Source: Xiphophorus maculatus (lineage: Eukaryota; Chordata; Actinopteri; Cyprinodontiformes; Poeciliidae). From it: a stretch of DNA of 64,000 nucleotides. This document shows, piece after piece, positions 40,301 to 52,330 of this stretch. Position numbers and translations under genes: made by a program. Each line of letters opens with the position of its first letter. The stretch's first letter is position 1. The notes beneath the pieces were generated by a model. That model saw nothing but the letters and a program-made list of their open reading frames with translations. It searched no databases and had not been told where the DNA came from. Location of the stretch: NCBI RefSeq assembly GCF_002775205.1, contig NC_036450.1, positions 13,287,479 to 13,351,478 of the forward strand, given 5' to 3'.

Positions 40301-43300
40301 AGAAGGAAATAACTTTTTCACCAAGGGTCAGGTACGGTTTGATGGCTTTATTCCCATTATAAATGAAGTAATCAGAAAAATAACCCAGCATTTGGTATTT
40401 ACTCAGGTTATCTAATTGAAAAAAATGTTTGATGTGTAATATATAGTGTGACAAAAAAGAGAAAACATCTGAAAGGGTCTAAGTAGTTGTTCACAAGGTG
40501 TGCTGTGCTCTGATGTGGCTTTCAGGGACGGATGAGGCGGCCATAATCAAGGTCGTGGCGCACCGTACGATTGCCCAGAGACAGCGCATCAAGGAGGCCT
40601 ACAAACAAACTGTGGGGAAGGTGAGAGCAAACACAATCTTCATCTGAGTCAAAGCAGAATCATTATCTTGAACAAACATTATTTTAAGCAGATGGAGAAG
40701 CGACAGTTTGACGACCTCAAAATGATTAACAGCACCCTAAATGAACTCTACAGCAAACAGTGGAGATGTGCTGTCACTATTGTTTCAGTGTATGCTCTTA
40801 TCAGGTGCTGTTTAGGTGTGGTACAGGCAAAGATAAAGTCCAAGTTAATCATTGACCAAAAAGCAGAAACAAATTGGAAATGACCATCTATAAAAACAGC
40901 CTTAGACAGAGGGAGCCCTGTAGTCGGCTGGAAAGGGGAACGCTCCCTCCTGTAATAAACATTCACTAAAACCAAACAAGGAATGCTGCCAACTGTCTTC
41001 TTCTTGGTTTCGTTAATAATGAGGATCAATATATTAACTGAGAGGGAAGTTTTGGGGTTGACATAGTGAGATAAAGATGATCTCTTCACATGGTGTCCAG
41101 TAAGAGGTTGAATAACGTTTTCTGAGAATCCATTGAGGGAACTGCAGGAAAAGCAAAGACTGAGCGCAGCAGAAAGAGTGAGTCATGTTGGCGACACCCA
41201 CATGTGGTCAGCTGTGCTAAACGGCCACACTGTTCACAAAATGTTTCCAAAAACCACACCCTCTAGTGGGGAGCCCAGAGATTATGGAAGTCTGGTCCCT
41301 AGAAGATAAATCATAATCTTAATGAATTTATGATAGAACTGGAAAATGACTCAATATTATTCCCTTTGTTCGTCCCATTAGGACCTGGCTGATGATCTGT
41401 CTTCAGAGCTGAGCGGAAACTTCAGGAGCGTTGTTCTGGGTCTGCTGATGTTAGCGCCCGTCTACGATGCCTATGAGCTGAGAAATGCGATGAAGGTCAG
41501 GATTACTCACTTAGTTAACATTTTTGAGACGATTTTATGGTCAGATAGTTTGTTGTATCCATACTTTTTAGGCACCTTTTCAGCACTTTGCTACAAAATA
41601 TGATGAGAAAACACAAATAAATACTAAATACAAAATTACAGGAGCCATTGGTTGATATTTTGCATGTTTTCTTAGTCATTCCTGTTATGTCTAAGATATT
41701 AGAAACAATAGCTGAATAAAATATACAGAGTGCCTCCTGACAGTATGTAGTTTGGTTCTTTTAATGTTTCCAGGTCTGTGTAAGTACGAAAAAAGTGGAA
41801 AAAGTTTATTTTCTACACTTATATTTTCATTCCATTATTTGAATTATACAAATCTGACTTTCTGAGAAAAAAAAGGAATTTTTACATTACCTACATTAAC
41901 TTTACAATGAACAAATTAATGAAACGTATAACTTTTTGTGAAATGACAGAATCACCGATAAGAAAATCTGACTTTTAAAGAGATGTACTTGTAAAATAAC
42001 TACATTTTACAAAATATCATAGATTTGAACTGATCTTAGTTTGTCAAAAGGCCAAAAAACCAGGAAATAGCCCTTGGCCTCACTTTTGATCATCATCTCG
42101 GCGTTGTTCCTGATTTGTGGGGGGGGGGTGGAAGATGAATTGCATCAAGGCAAATATTCTGTACTCAAACGGAAACTTCTAAAAAGTTGAGTCAGGAAAA
42201 GTAAGGAACTATGAAAGCTGATCCCCGTCATTCTTGAAAGACATTCTTAGTCCCTCGATGATAGTTAATGCTTGAGAATATCCTCTTTCATTTTCATTAG
42301 TTGAAACTTGTTGTTCTCAGCAGGTGAACTCGTTGCTCCAGTTTCTCTTGCTCAAAGATGCCATGTACAGTATTTCATGTAGAAAGAAAACGGCCTTTTG
42401 CAAACCAGATTGATACTTTCTCACAGGGAGTAGTAAAATACCTTTAAAGTTATACTTTAAGCTCATTTCCTTTGATTTAAGTAACTAAATAGTAATTTTC
42501 TGTTTTACAGGGAGCTGGAACAGAGGAGGCCTGCCTCATTGATATTCTGGCTTCAAGAAGCAATAATGAAATTAAAACCATCAACGAGGTCTATAAGAGA
42601 GGTAACTGTGTCACTTCTCATGAGCAGACTTTCTTACATTTAGCTACTGCATCTCTGTCTTTTCCTGAGCCTATATATGACATATGATATTGCACAGCGG
42701 CCTCTAAAGGCCCATTATCAGAAAGCAGTGGAAGTTGTAAATTATTCATGATATGAGTTGCTCTCTGTCTGGGAGCTCATTGTTTTCAACTTTGCTTTTA
42801 TGTATTTGGTGTCTGTCTCTCCATATGGAGTTAAATATAACATGTTTTAATGGCTGTTTTAAAAATAAAGCTAAACTAAATAATAATTTACATAATTTGT
42901 TCCTTTTTTCACTGCAGAATATGGGAAGACCCTGGAGGATGCTGTGTCTGGGGATACCTCTGGGATGTTTAAAAGAGTTTTGGTCTCTTTGCTCACGGTA
43001 AGCAAACATCAGCCTCCCAGTTTGCTCCAATAATACTCATTTAATCTGTGGTGTTATGAAGCACTCTTCATAATTACTGGCAACCCTGATAAAGAGGTGT
43101 CAAAAAGTCTTAAAATAAATGGTTGTTATGGAGACTTGGAGACCCTGAGAGACCAATCTCTCTTTGAATACTTTTCTCTCCTCCTCACTATGAGGTCAAA
43201 AGATGAATTTGGTCCTGATACAGCCTTGTTTGTTACAGTTCCAGTTATTTCGACATTTTATGACATCAACCACAAATGTTAGCATATCTATGCAACTAAC

Positions 43301-46300
43301 TATTTTCTTGCAAACATTTCCTTTCTGGTGAGCATTAGCACACATGTTCTTGTTTTAAATTTCACTGAACAGCAATAAAATTTGATAAATTAATCCACAA
43401 ATCTTTGAAAAGACATCAAACTGCCATTGCTGTTGAAGGGGACAACAAAAAGTATGAGGAACTAATTTATATAAAGTTTTAATTGCAATCATTTAGATGG
43501 TTTCTGTTGTCATTATGACTAAAACCTAGCACAATTGCTTTATGAAAAATAGTCTCACCAGATTCCAGACATGACAGGAAAGTTTTTTTTATTATCGTTC
43601 ATATTCTACACATATTTGCATATCCATATTTGCATCTTTTGTCTTTTTAATTAATGGCTATAGGGAATAAGAGTGGAAAAGATTTCTGATTATTTTTATT
43701 TCTCAATAAAAAAAACCCCCAAAGGAATAATGAAATGGAAAAGTTCAGAAGTCAAAAACCGGCGCACAAGTAATTTTCTAGAAAAAGTAAAAACTAACAG
43801 TGTTTTTTTATTGTGAAATTATATTAATGCAACAAAAAAAATTATGTATTTTAATTATATTTATTAAAGATTTCTGCATTGTTTTCCCCAGAGGTATATA
43901 GAGGTAATTATAAGAGGTGTTTTAAGTAAAAGAACAAGAAGATATTTTACATTAATATCATTGTCATTTCAGTCACTGCTTCATTTAATGACGGAGCAGC
44001 AACTGAAAGTTGTTTTAGAGCAATTTATTTAGGCATTCACTTGATTATGTAAACAAAACTGAGTGATACAATAACTTATTTTTTATTTGCAAGTTATTTT
44101 CCAAAAATAACATTGAGTAGCATCTTTCTTACCAAGGGTTTACTGCTTGTACAGAAAGAGAAACATTGATTTTCTGTGTGTATTTGCTTATTTTATGTGG
44201 ATTTTTTTGGATTGCAGTCTGGACGAGATGAAAGCGATAAAGTGGACGACGCCCAGGCTGTTCAGGATGCGAAGGTTAATGCCATCATATTAAATAAAAC
44301 TCTCAGTATAATACTTATTATTAAAATCCCATGTAACTTCCTTTTTTACTTCTGGGTTTATAGGACATCTATGAGGCTGGAGAGGCTCGTTGGGGCACAG
44401 ATGAGGTGAAATTCCTCACAGTGCTGTGCGTTAGGAACAGAAACCATCTGCTGAAAGGTATTCCTGCCAAAATAAGAACTGCAGTTATTTTTTTTATTAT
44501 ATAACAAAACTGGCATTAGAATAAGCTTGTGAAGGTTTTACTGACCTCTTGTGGCAGGTTTGAGCAAACATTAAGTCTAATAATTTATCTGAATCCATAA
44601 ATTAGCATCCCACTCCATAAATCCTCATCATATTGTTTTCTGCTCCAGTGTTTCAGGAATACCAGAAGATTTCTGGGAAGGACATTGAAGCTAGCATTAA
44701 GAGTGAGATGTCTGGCTCCTTGGAAGACGTCTTTCTTGCCATAGGTCAGCTTCTTCACTCACATGTTTCATCACACTGGCATATATTGACTGCCATATTA
44801 GTCTATTAAAGAATAATTTTGCTTATGTAAGTGAAACACATTATATACTGCAGATTAGTTGCAGACAGACTGATGTTTCCATGCCTTTATTTCCATTAAC
44901 TAGTTAACAGAGTGAATGCACATCATTTTTAGATGATAATATTAGATCAGAAAGAAATGTGGACTTAATGAAAAGTATGATTAATGCCTGCTTAAAAGAT
45001 GTTATTTTCAAAAGGCACATTTAATCTAACAGAGTCTCATCAGAAGGCATATTCATATTGAAAATGAGTTTATTCTTTATAGCTTAGCCTTCTGTGAAAA
45101 GTGTAAAACCTTGAATTCCGTTTCAAATAAAAACACATTTGATTGAATAAAAGAAAGAGTAAGGTAACGTATTGAACGCTTAAGTAGGATTTTTTTTTTT
45201 CCACTTACAAGAAGACAAAGCTTTTATAATTAATTCCAGAGTAAGCTTAATCTTGTATGGTTGTTTATTTCAGTTCTGAACGTCAGAAGCTGGTATATAA
45301 AATGAGTTAGTGGTTAATTAGTTTGTGAAGTGACTGCTGCAGAGATAACAGGTTTTACTGTAACACCTATTTATACATCATTCAGACTTCATGATGCCTT
45401 CACAGATGTGAAAGGTACTCATGCACTAATGAGCCCTTATACATATGCTGGCTTTCATCTCTGTGTTCATAATGAGCTCAGTGAATCTTCCCAAAAGCTG
45501 CACGATTTCCATAAAACATTTCACATTTTGGTTCATCAGATCATGAGAGCAGGTTTTCTCACGTCCTCACCTGAAAATGAAATGAATTCCAATCATTTTT
45601 TGATTTTTTTTTTTAGATTGCAGGGTAAGGTTTTAAAAATCATCTGGTTTTAAGAATTTCATCTGAACTGACATGGGAATTTCTTGTGTCAATGCTGTTT
45701 TTAATTTTTAATCTCATAAAATGAAGATCAGATATGCACATATGCTTCATATGTTGCTCACCTTGGATACCACAAAATGTGAATTTCCCTCTCCAGTTTG
45801 TGCTGATGAAGGTTAACTTTAAACCTGAAAAGGGTTTTTATTTCTTCTGCATTCTTCCTTGGAGCAACAAACCTTTGTGAGTCTCGAATACTGAGAGATT
45901 GAGGCTGTCAGGAATGCTTTAAAAACAGAAAGATGGAGCTACGTTTTTTTTTCAATCAGCAACGTGTGTCACACTTTCATTTACACAGAATTATTAGTGA
46001 TGTTTGTCTTTGATGTTTTGCAGTTTCAGTTTGACATGTTTGTGTGATAAACACTAAAATTAACTTTTTTTTCTGATTGCAGTGAAATGCATTAAGAGTA
46101 AAGCAGCATTTTTTGCTGAACGGCTATACAAGTCAATGAAGGTAATTATACTGTATCTTTCATATTGCTTAAACGATTTCATATTTCTCATGTTACATCC
46201 ACAGGCCGTGATAAGGCCTTTGTGAGTTTACGTGGCACACAAATTAGTCCATAATTTTAAAAGTAGAAAAAAATTAATACATGGTTTTCTATTTTTTTTT

Positions 46301-47551
46301 TATAAATAGAAACCTGAAAAGCTTGGCTTTCAGTTGTTTTCAGACTCCCTTAACCTTAATTTACCTGAAAAAATCCAGGATAAGCAATTGCCTTAAGAAG
46401 AGATATTATAGTGGAAATTAATCAATGTGTGAGTTTAGTTTAACTTCGGTGTAAATATAGCTGTTCTGATGTCCTCAGAGGGTTATGAGAGAATATTAAG
46501 AAACAAATATGATGCTGTGGAGAATATTAAACCAGTTATGTTCTGTTTACCGTTTCTTATAACCTATAAAGGCAGGAGAGGGAGTCCTGGTTAGATGAGA
46601 CCAAAATTTAATGTCTCATTCTAGAGAAAACACTGTCTGGTGAAACCTGAACATTGCAGTGGAAACACCATCCTATTCATCCTCTGGGGGAACACTGATG
46701 GTACTAGCATCATACTGTAGGAACGCCTTTCTACAGCAGAGTCAGGGAAACTGGTTATAAATGAAAGTCATGAAAGAAAACTTGTTAATAAATGGAAAGA
46801 CATTGAACATGCAGCCACGGCTCCACCGAAATGTTTTAAATCAAAGCTTATTTATTTGCTAAAAATGCAAAATTTAGACCTACATCCAGTTAATAATCTG
46901 CAGCAATTTTTGAAAATTGCCCTCAGTTGCTCTCTATCTAATCTGACCTAAGATTATGGCTCAGAGGGGCTGCATACCAAACTTGGAAATAAATGAATTC
47001 ATTAAAATAAAAATACAAGTTACAAAAAGGATAAGGCTTTTAGAATTTTTCTATGACATGAATTCTTCTTGCAAATCTTTTTTTTTTTTGTGAACACAAC
47101 CTACATGTAGTTTCTGTCTTTCTCATCAAGGGTGTGGGCACCACAGACAGCGTCCTCATCAGAATAATGGTCTCCAGGGCTGAAATTGACATGTTGGACA
47201 TTAAGAGTCAGTTCCAGAAGATATATGGAAAGACTCTACACTCCTTCATCAAGGTGAGGGGCAGGGACATGTTGGGGTCATCTCAAGCTTTGCAATCCAT
47301 TAGCCATGATCTAATTATGATAATTGCAATTCCAGCTTTATTTAATGCGAGCCCTTTAATCTGTGGAAGATTTATTGTTCATTTCTCCCACACGAGCTGC
47401 CTTTTTTTTTTGTTTTGTTTTCTCATCTGCATAAAAGTAACGCAAAAATAATTTTTAGATTATTTGCAATAACTTTTAAATCCTCACTGTTTAGGGAGAC
47501 ACATCAGGCGACTACCGTAAAATCCTGCTGGAGCTGTGTGGAGGCGAATAG
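37319..47551 (+). CDS. anxa4: Annexin A4 (12 coding exons)
   Basis: Calcium-dependent phospholipid-binding protein of the annexin core family. Exons: 37319-37327, 38527-38614, 40526-40620, 41382-41495, 42511-42601, 42918-42997, 44218-44274, 44364-44457, 44649-44744, 46083-46141, 47131-47253, 47495-47551. All junctions are GT-AG and in phase, giving 320 residues, the normal length for ANXA4. Four annexin repeats are complete. Type II calcium loops are GAGT (31-34), GAGT (103-106), WGT (188-190) and GVGT (262-265), each followed 39 residues later by the acidic cap (E73, D145, E229, D304). The N-terminus is short (about 16 residues), as in ANXA4. Segments such as [24 protein letters not shown] and [10 protein letters not shown] assign it to ANXA4 over other annexins. 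No defect was seen. Confidence 0.97.
39160..40475 (+). mobile_element. Tc1-like transposon relic in ANXA4 intron
   Basis: The left arm (AAAAAGTTTTTGTACCCCTA, about 39171) and later stretches such as ACTTTTGGGAATATGTCC and AAACCAACAGCATTTCAGGA belong to a fish Tc1 family. The right arm (CTTTTTCACCAAGGGTCAGG, about 40312) follows. Transposase frames are broken throughout. It lies between ANXA4 exons 2 and 3. Confidence 0.65.
46560..46995 (+). mobile_element. Tc1-like transposase fragment in ANXA4 intron
   Basis: TGGTTAGATGAGACCAAAAT, GAACATTGCAGTGGAAACAC and CACGGCTCCACC are decayed copies of the central and C-terminal part of a fish Tc1 transposase. It lies between ANXA4 exons 10 and 11 and is non-functional. 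Confidence 0.65.
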
Positions 47552-47720
47552 AAGCATTCAGCGACATTCAGCGCCGCTTCTTCAGACCACATCATGATTT
47601 TTATGTTGTCTCCTTCTCTGCATTTCTCATTTTGCTAATTAACATGGTGCCTTGTATCACTGTTTCAGATACCAATTAAACCAAAGATCAGTGAACCTTT
47701 ACACCTCTGTGTCTTTGTAA
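47552..47720 (+). other. anxa4: ANXA4 3' UTR with candidate poly(A) signal
   Basis: After the stop, the first plausible polyadenylation signal is ATTAAA at 47675-47680, followed by GT-rich sequence about 25-35 bases on (CTCTGTGTCTTTGTAA). This implies a short 3' UTR of roughly 150 bases. A canonical AATAAA follows at about 47945 as an alternative. Confidence 0.5.
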
Positions 47721-50700
47721 TTCATTACGTGTCGGGAGGTAATTAATGGCTCCAAAGAAACGCAGATGCCTCATAAACATTTCCGACAGATAAGTTGAAT
47801 ACTTAACGACTTTACTGCTGTCACTCTTCTTCTGTCCAGTCAGTAAAGCCCATTTGCTTAATTGGTCACAATGGTCCTTTGTTGAGTCAGCCCTGTTTCA
47901 CTGCACTTAATTACATTAACAGGTTGTCACTATTTTAGGAAGGCAATAAAGTGTGTTCTAATCAAGAGGATGCAATAAAGAGGTGTAGCTGAAAGAAAAA
48001 GCTTTAACTCACTTTATTGCAGTGCTTATACTCAAAGAGACCACCAGGGGGAGCCAGACTAACTCATAAATGTTTGGCTGTGGAGTTCTTTGCAGCCCAG
48101 GAGAATCTGATGGCATCATTTGTGCTGAACCTTCTTGTAAATAGTAAAGTTATAATGTTCTCATTGCCTTTTCCGTAATGAGCAGGAGAATATCCAATCA
48201 TTCAGATGGGTTTCAGAAAAAACTGCATCGTTGAAAACCTCATCAGATTTGTTGTTCACGAAATTAGACATCTGAGGAGCTGCCTCCATTCATGTCTTTC
48301 ACTTGGGGCGATGCCGCCCTCTGTGACTATCTGCTGAAGACCTCATTTAGTCGCTTCCAATTTGACGAGACTCCCAGAAAGGCTGCAAGATGCAGCCTAT
48401 CAAGATGCAAGTCATAAGATTCTCAGTGGTGAACAGTTACTGCGCAAGACTTCTGCCGTTTATTGTTGCAATCCTCATGCTGCTAAAAGTATTTTCAAAC
48501 ACTATGGAGAAAGAATCGTGCGAGTGTTTTCTGAATCAAAGGAAATGTCTTGTTCACTGCAAAAAATGAACTCTGGAGAAAAAATGAATTCAACTGCATT
48601 TTGACTAAATAATGTCTATCACTCATCAAATACAGTTCAAACATTTCTAAAATGTCCTGCATTTGTAAATGCATCCCCGGAAGGTACGCTGTTACTATCA
48701 GTTTAATCATTGTGTATCTTGGGAAAATAAACTTCAAACTTACTTATTTTAGTAAAGTCCAGGGCCGAACCAAGGCCAGGTGAGGCCTTGGGCAGAACTT
48801 GATTTCAGTCGCATCACATAAGCCACCAAACCACCACTAACACCTCTTTTAAACTGCATCTTCTTGTGTTGCATAATATCTTAACACAACAAATTTTATA
48901 CTTAAATGGTAAATAAAGACCGATTTCCTGCCGGAATGAGTCTCTTTATAACATTGCTTGTGGGCAACATATCTTACAGAGTTGGTATTTATTTGCATTT
49001 AGATGGATTGCGTGTTGTCATGAGTTTAAAAACAGCCAACAGCAGATAAATAAATAGTTGTGTCAGAAGATTTCTGGGAAAATGATGCAGTGTTACAACT
49101 CCTTGTCTTCTTTTCAGAGCCCAACTCTAATAATCAAAACTTCAACATCTGTAAGTAGCTGTGGCCCAATTAATGTTGGATATGCACCTCTGTTTGATCA
49201 GCATGATGCAATTCTGTGTCAGCAACAAATAATGAATTCTGCCTTGTTCTGTTGTCTAATGTGACAGGTGTCACCAAGAATACATAATAAGCAGGCACAG
49301 CGTGAGATGTTCAAGTCGTCTATGCTTTGGGAAATTCCAGTGGTTTGGACAGATTTAAAAAACACAATTTATAAAATTGGGCATCAAAAACGTTTAGAGC
49401 TAGAAGTGGGCCTTTTTCTTTTTTTAAATTAAGTGTTTTCTTTAAAAATTAAAGTGTTTTGTTTGTCCACATATTCACTTGTGGCAACTATATGCCACTA
49501 TTACATAAAAGGGCAGGTTTGCTAAGTGCATGACTACTTTTTCCTTTGAAAAAGTTTCTCTGACATGATTTGTGTCGCCCTGAAGCTCCTCTGGAGATAT
49601 GAAGGACAGAATGGTTTCTCTGATAAATACTCTCCTTGGACAGCATTGTTGGTCTGCAGAGGTGCCATACTTTATTTCAGATAATTAACTGAAATGTGCT
49701 GAGGTGTTTTGAAGGTGTTGATATGTTCAAAGGTTGGAATATTGTTTTATAACACATCCCACCTTTGAACTTCTTTAAACTTTAATCCAATGTTGTCTTC
49801 ATTATGACGCTCACAAAGATCGACTCTACAAACTTAAGTGACCTCTAAATACAGAGTATTTAGCGATAACAGAGTAAAAATGGGATACTTACAAATTCAT
49901 ACGATCTACTGCAGATTTTCATTTAAAAATAAAAATAAATAAATGAAAGCTACACTTTCCTTCCATTCAAACATTTTGGGTGGTTTATCACATAAGATTC
50001 CATTAAAAAGATTGATGTTTGTGACAAAATAAATAAAAAAAGTAGTTTGCAAGCCATGTAGAAAGGCACTGCCAATTGCTTGTTGGCTCGAGGAAATCTT
50101 AAGGCAAATGTTAATAGAAGATCAGATTTTAAGGGATGAAGTGGTGATTTACTACAGCTGGAGAAAACAGTTCATGCTTTTAATACCATTTCATTCCTAA
50201 AATCAATTTCATTTGTTTCAGGACAACAATAAAAACTTTTGCATCTTCTCTTTACTTGCAGAGAATGTACATTTGATGGGAGCCAAAGGAAGCCTTCTTT
50301 ACTCTGACAATCACACAACCCAAAGAAAAGATAAAATAAAGGTACATCCAATGGATAAAACAGCATTTGACTGACAGAAGAAGACAGCGAGAGGACACGG
50401 CTGTTTAATTCAAGGATGCATGGAAGAAATCTAGGCTTCCGTCTGTTCCAGGTGAACTAAGGACAGCCTGTTGTTGTGAATTTTATGTGGAGAATATGCT
50501 GCAAACAGTTAAAAAAAAAACAGACAATGCTGTTTCTGATCTATTTAAAATGCAATCAGGAGCAAACTGAGAGGAGCCGGGGCCAAAATAAATGGTGCAG
50601 ACAAATACATAATTGTGTAATTTCAAAATATATGGCATGAAACACATTTTATGGTGAAAAAAAAAGTAATTATACCTTCTTGCCCTGTCAGAACTCAAGA

Positions 50701-52121
50701 CGTAATAAAACCCCAACAACGTGCCAGATTTAATCAAGGCAAAATTGCACAAAATGAGCATAGAGTCTTAGGAGAAAAATTTAATTTTAATGGCTCTACA
50801 GGCAGAAACACAAATTCGGTAATATGGGTAAAAAATGTGCGATAATATGAGTTCTATGTTTTTATTTCCCCATAAATCTAAAAAATATCTACAGACTGCA
50901 GGCCGTCTCTGGACTTTCTGTTCATGTCCTTAAATGGAAAATTAAACTCTAGCTTAGAAACTCTAAGATTTATTTATTAATTATTAATATTAAAAAGGAG
51001 GTTGAGTTTTATTTTTGAGGTGGACACATGTGGAGAGCTGTTTCATTCAAAATTAGATTAAACTTTTAAAAAGGATAGTCTTAGTGTATACAGAAATATA
51101 TTTCTAGCTAAGAATAGCTTAAGAGCACCTATATATTTTTAACTATTCTTAATATTCTTTTTAAATTATACATATAATCAGGCTCAGGATTTTCCAAACC
51201 CTTATGATATGTCTTGTTTTCAATTCTTTACCTAATAAATCACTCGACAATAAGGTAATTACTAAATTATCTTATAGCAATTTACCCTAATTCTTGATTC
51301 TTGATCAGTAAATCATTAAGATATAATAACTCAGTTTGAAATTAAGCATCAGCTATGCGTTTCCTTTAATACATTATTAATTCAAGTCTGTATCTGTAAG
51401 AACGGTAGTCAATTTCAGCATATTGTTGTTATTCTGAATGCTACATTATGATGCAATAATGATGTAGAAAACGTTGGCAAAACTTTTAAATTGCATGTCA
51501 AAAATTGTAAGCAGATAAAAGTGTACACTAATTTGATTTGATGCCACAGTTAAACACTAGCAGATTTTATTCACTCAGAAGTTACTACTAGCTTTTACTA
51601 AATGACTGCGATGGAAGAAAACCTGGATGTTTTTTCAAAGGTCTTTGGCTTGAAATAAAGCAAAGAAGTTCAGTGTGTAGATTTACTAATTCTGGAAAAG
51701 TAGTAAATAAGTAGAACTGCTGGTGGCAGTGTTTGGGTTTGATGAGCTTCTAATTGTCCTTATTTACTGTACAAACTCATTTGCAACCAGTTTATTCAGC
51801 AATGGCCAAATCTGTCCACAAGGAGCAGGTCTAATTAACACAAACAAGGACGGCTTCTCCTGTTGTCACGGCCTGTAATTTACCAAACCAAACGCTTATT
51901 TGTTACTGTAACACAGACAGAAGAACAGAACAGCTTTCCTGCAGCAGGTGACATTTTATACTTCACATTATCTTATTAAAAATAATGGCAATTAAATAAG
52001 TACCGATGGTTGCATCATTCTGTGTTATCTTTCTCTGCAGTTGGTGACAATGTAGACAATAAGGATTCAGATTAAAAATGCACAAAAATGCAAAGAGACG
52101 CATAGTAGTGTGGAGATAATA
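47721..52121. other. No gene recognised
   Basis: AT-rich sequence with no exon that has coding bias plus splice sites. A short Tc1-like terminal resemblance occurs near 49950-50070. It contains the CTCF-like motif at 48041. Confidence 0.45.
48041..48056 (+). promoter_or_regulatory. CTCF-like motif downstream of ANXA4
   Basis: CCACCAGGGGGAGCCA lies about 490 bp after the ANXA4 stop, in the same orientation as the motif at 35201. It differs from the core at one position. Confidence 0.4.
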
Positions 52122-52330
52122 GGTTCCATCCATCCATCCATCCATCCACCCATCCATCCATCCATCCATCCATCCATCCATCCATCCATCCATCCATCCA
52201 TCCATCCACCCATCCATCCATCCATCCATCCATGCTTCTTATCCAAAATTACGTTGCTGAGGTAACAGATCCAGAAGGAAAACTCAGACATCCCTCTCCC
52301 ACACCGATAGCTTTCTCCACCACAGCAGAC
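52122..52330 (-). repeat. (CCAT)n array joined to an L2-type LINE 3' tail
   Basis: About 26 ATCC/CCAT units (52126-52233) are followed by GCTTCTTATCCAAAATTACG and AGACATCCCTCTCCC. This is the reverse complement of the common fish L2/Maui-like LINE 3' end, whose tail is a GGAT repeat. Long frames reading MDGW repeats across it are artefacts of the array. Confidence 0.8.
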
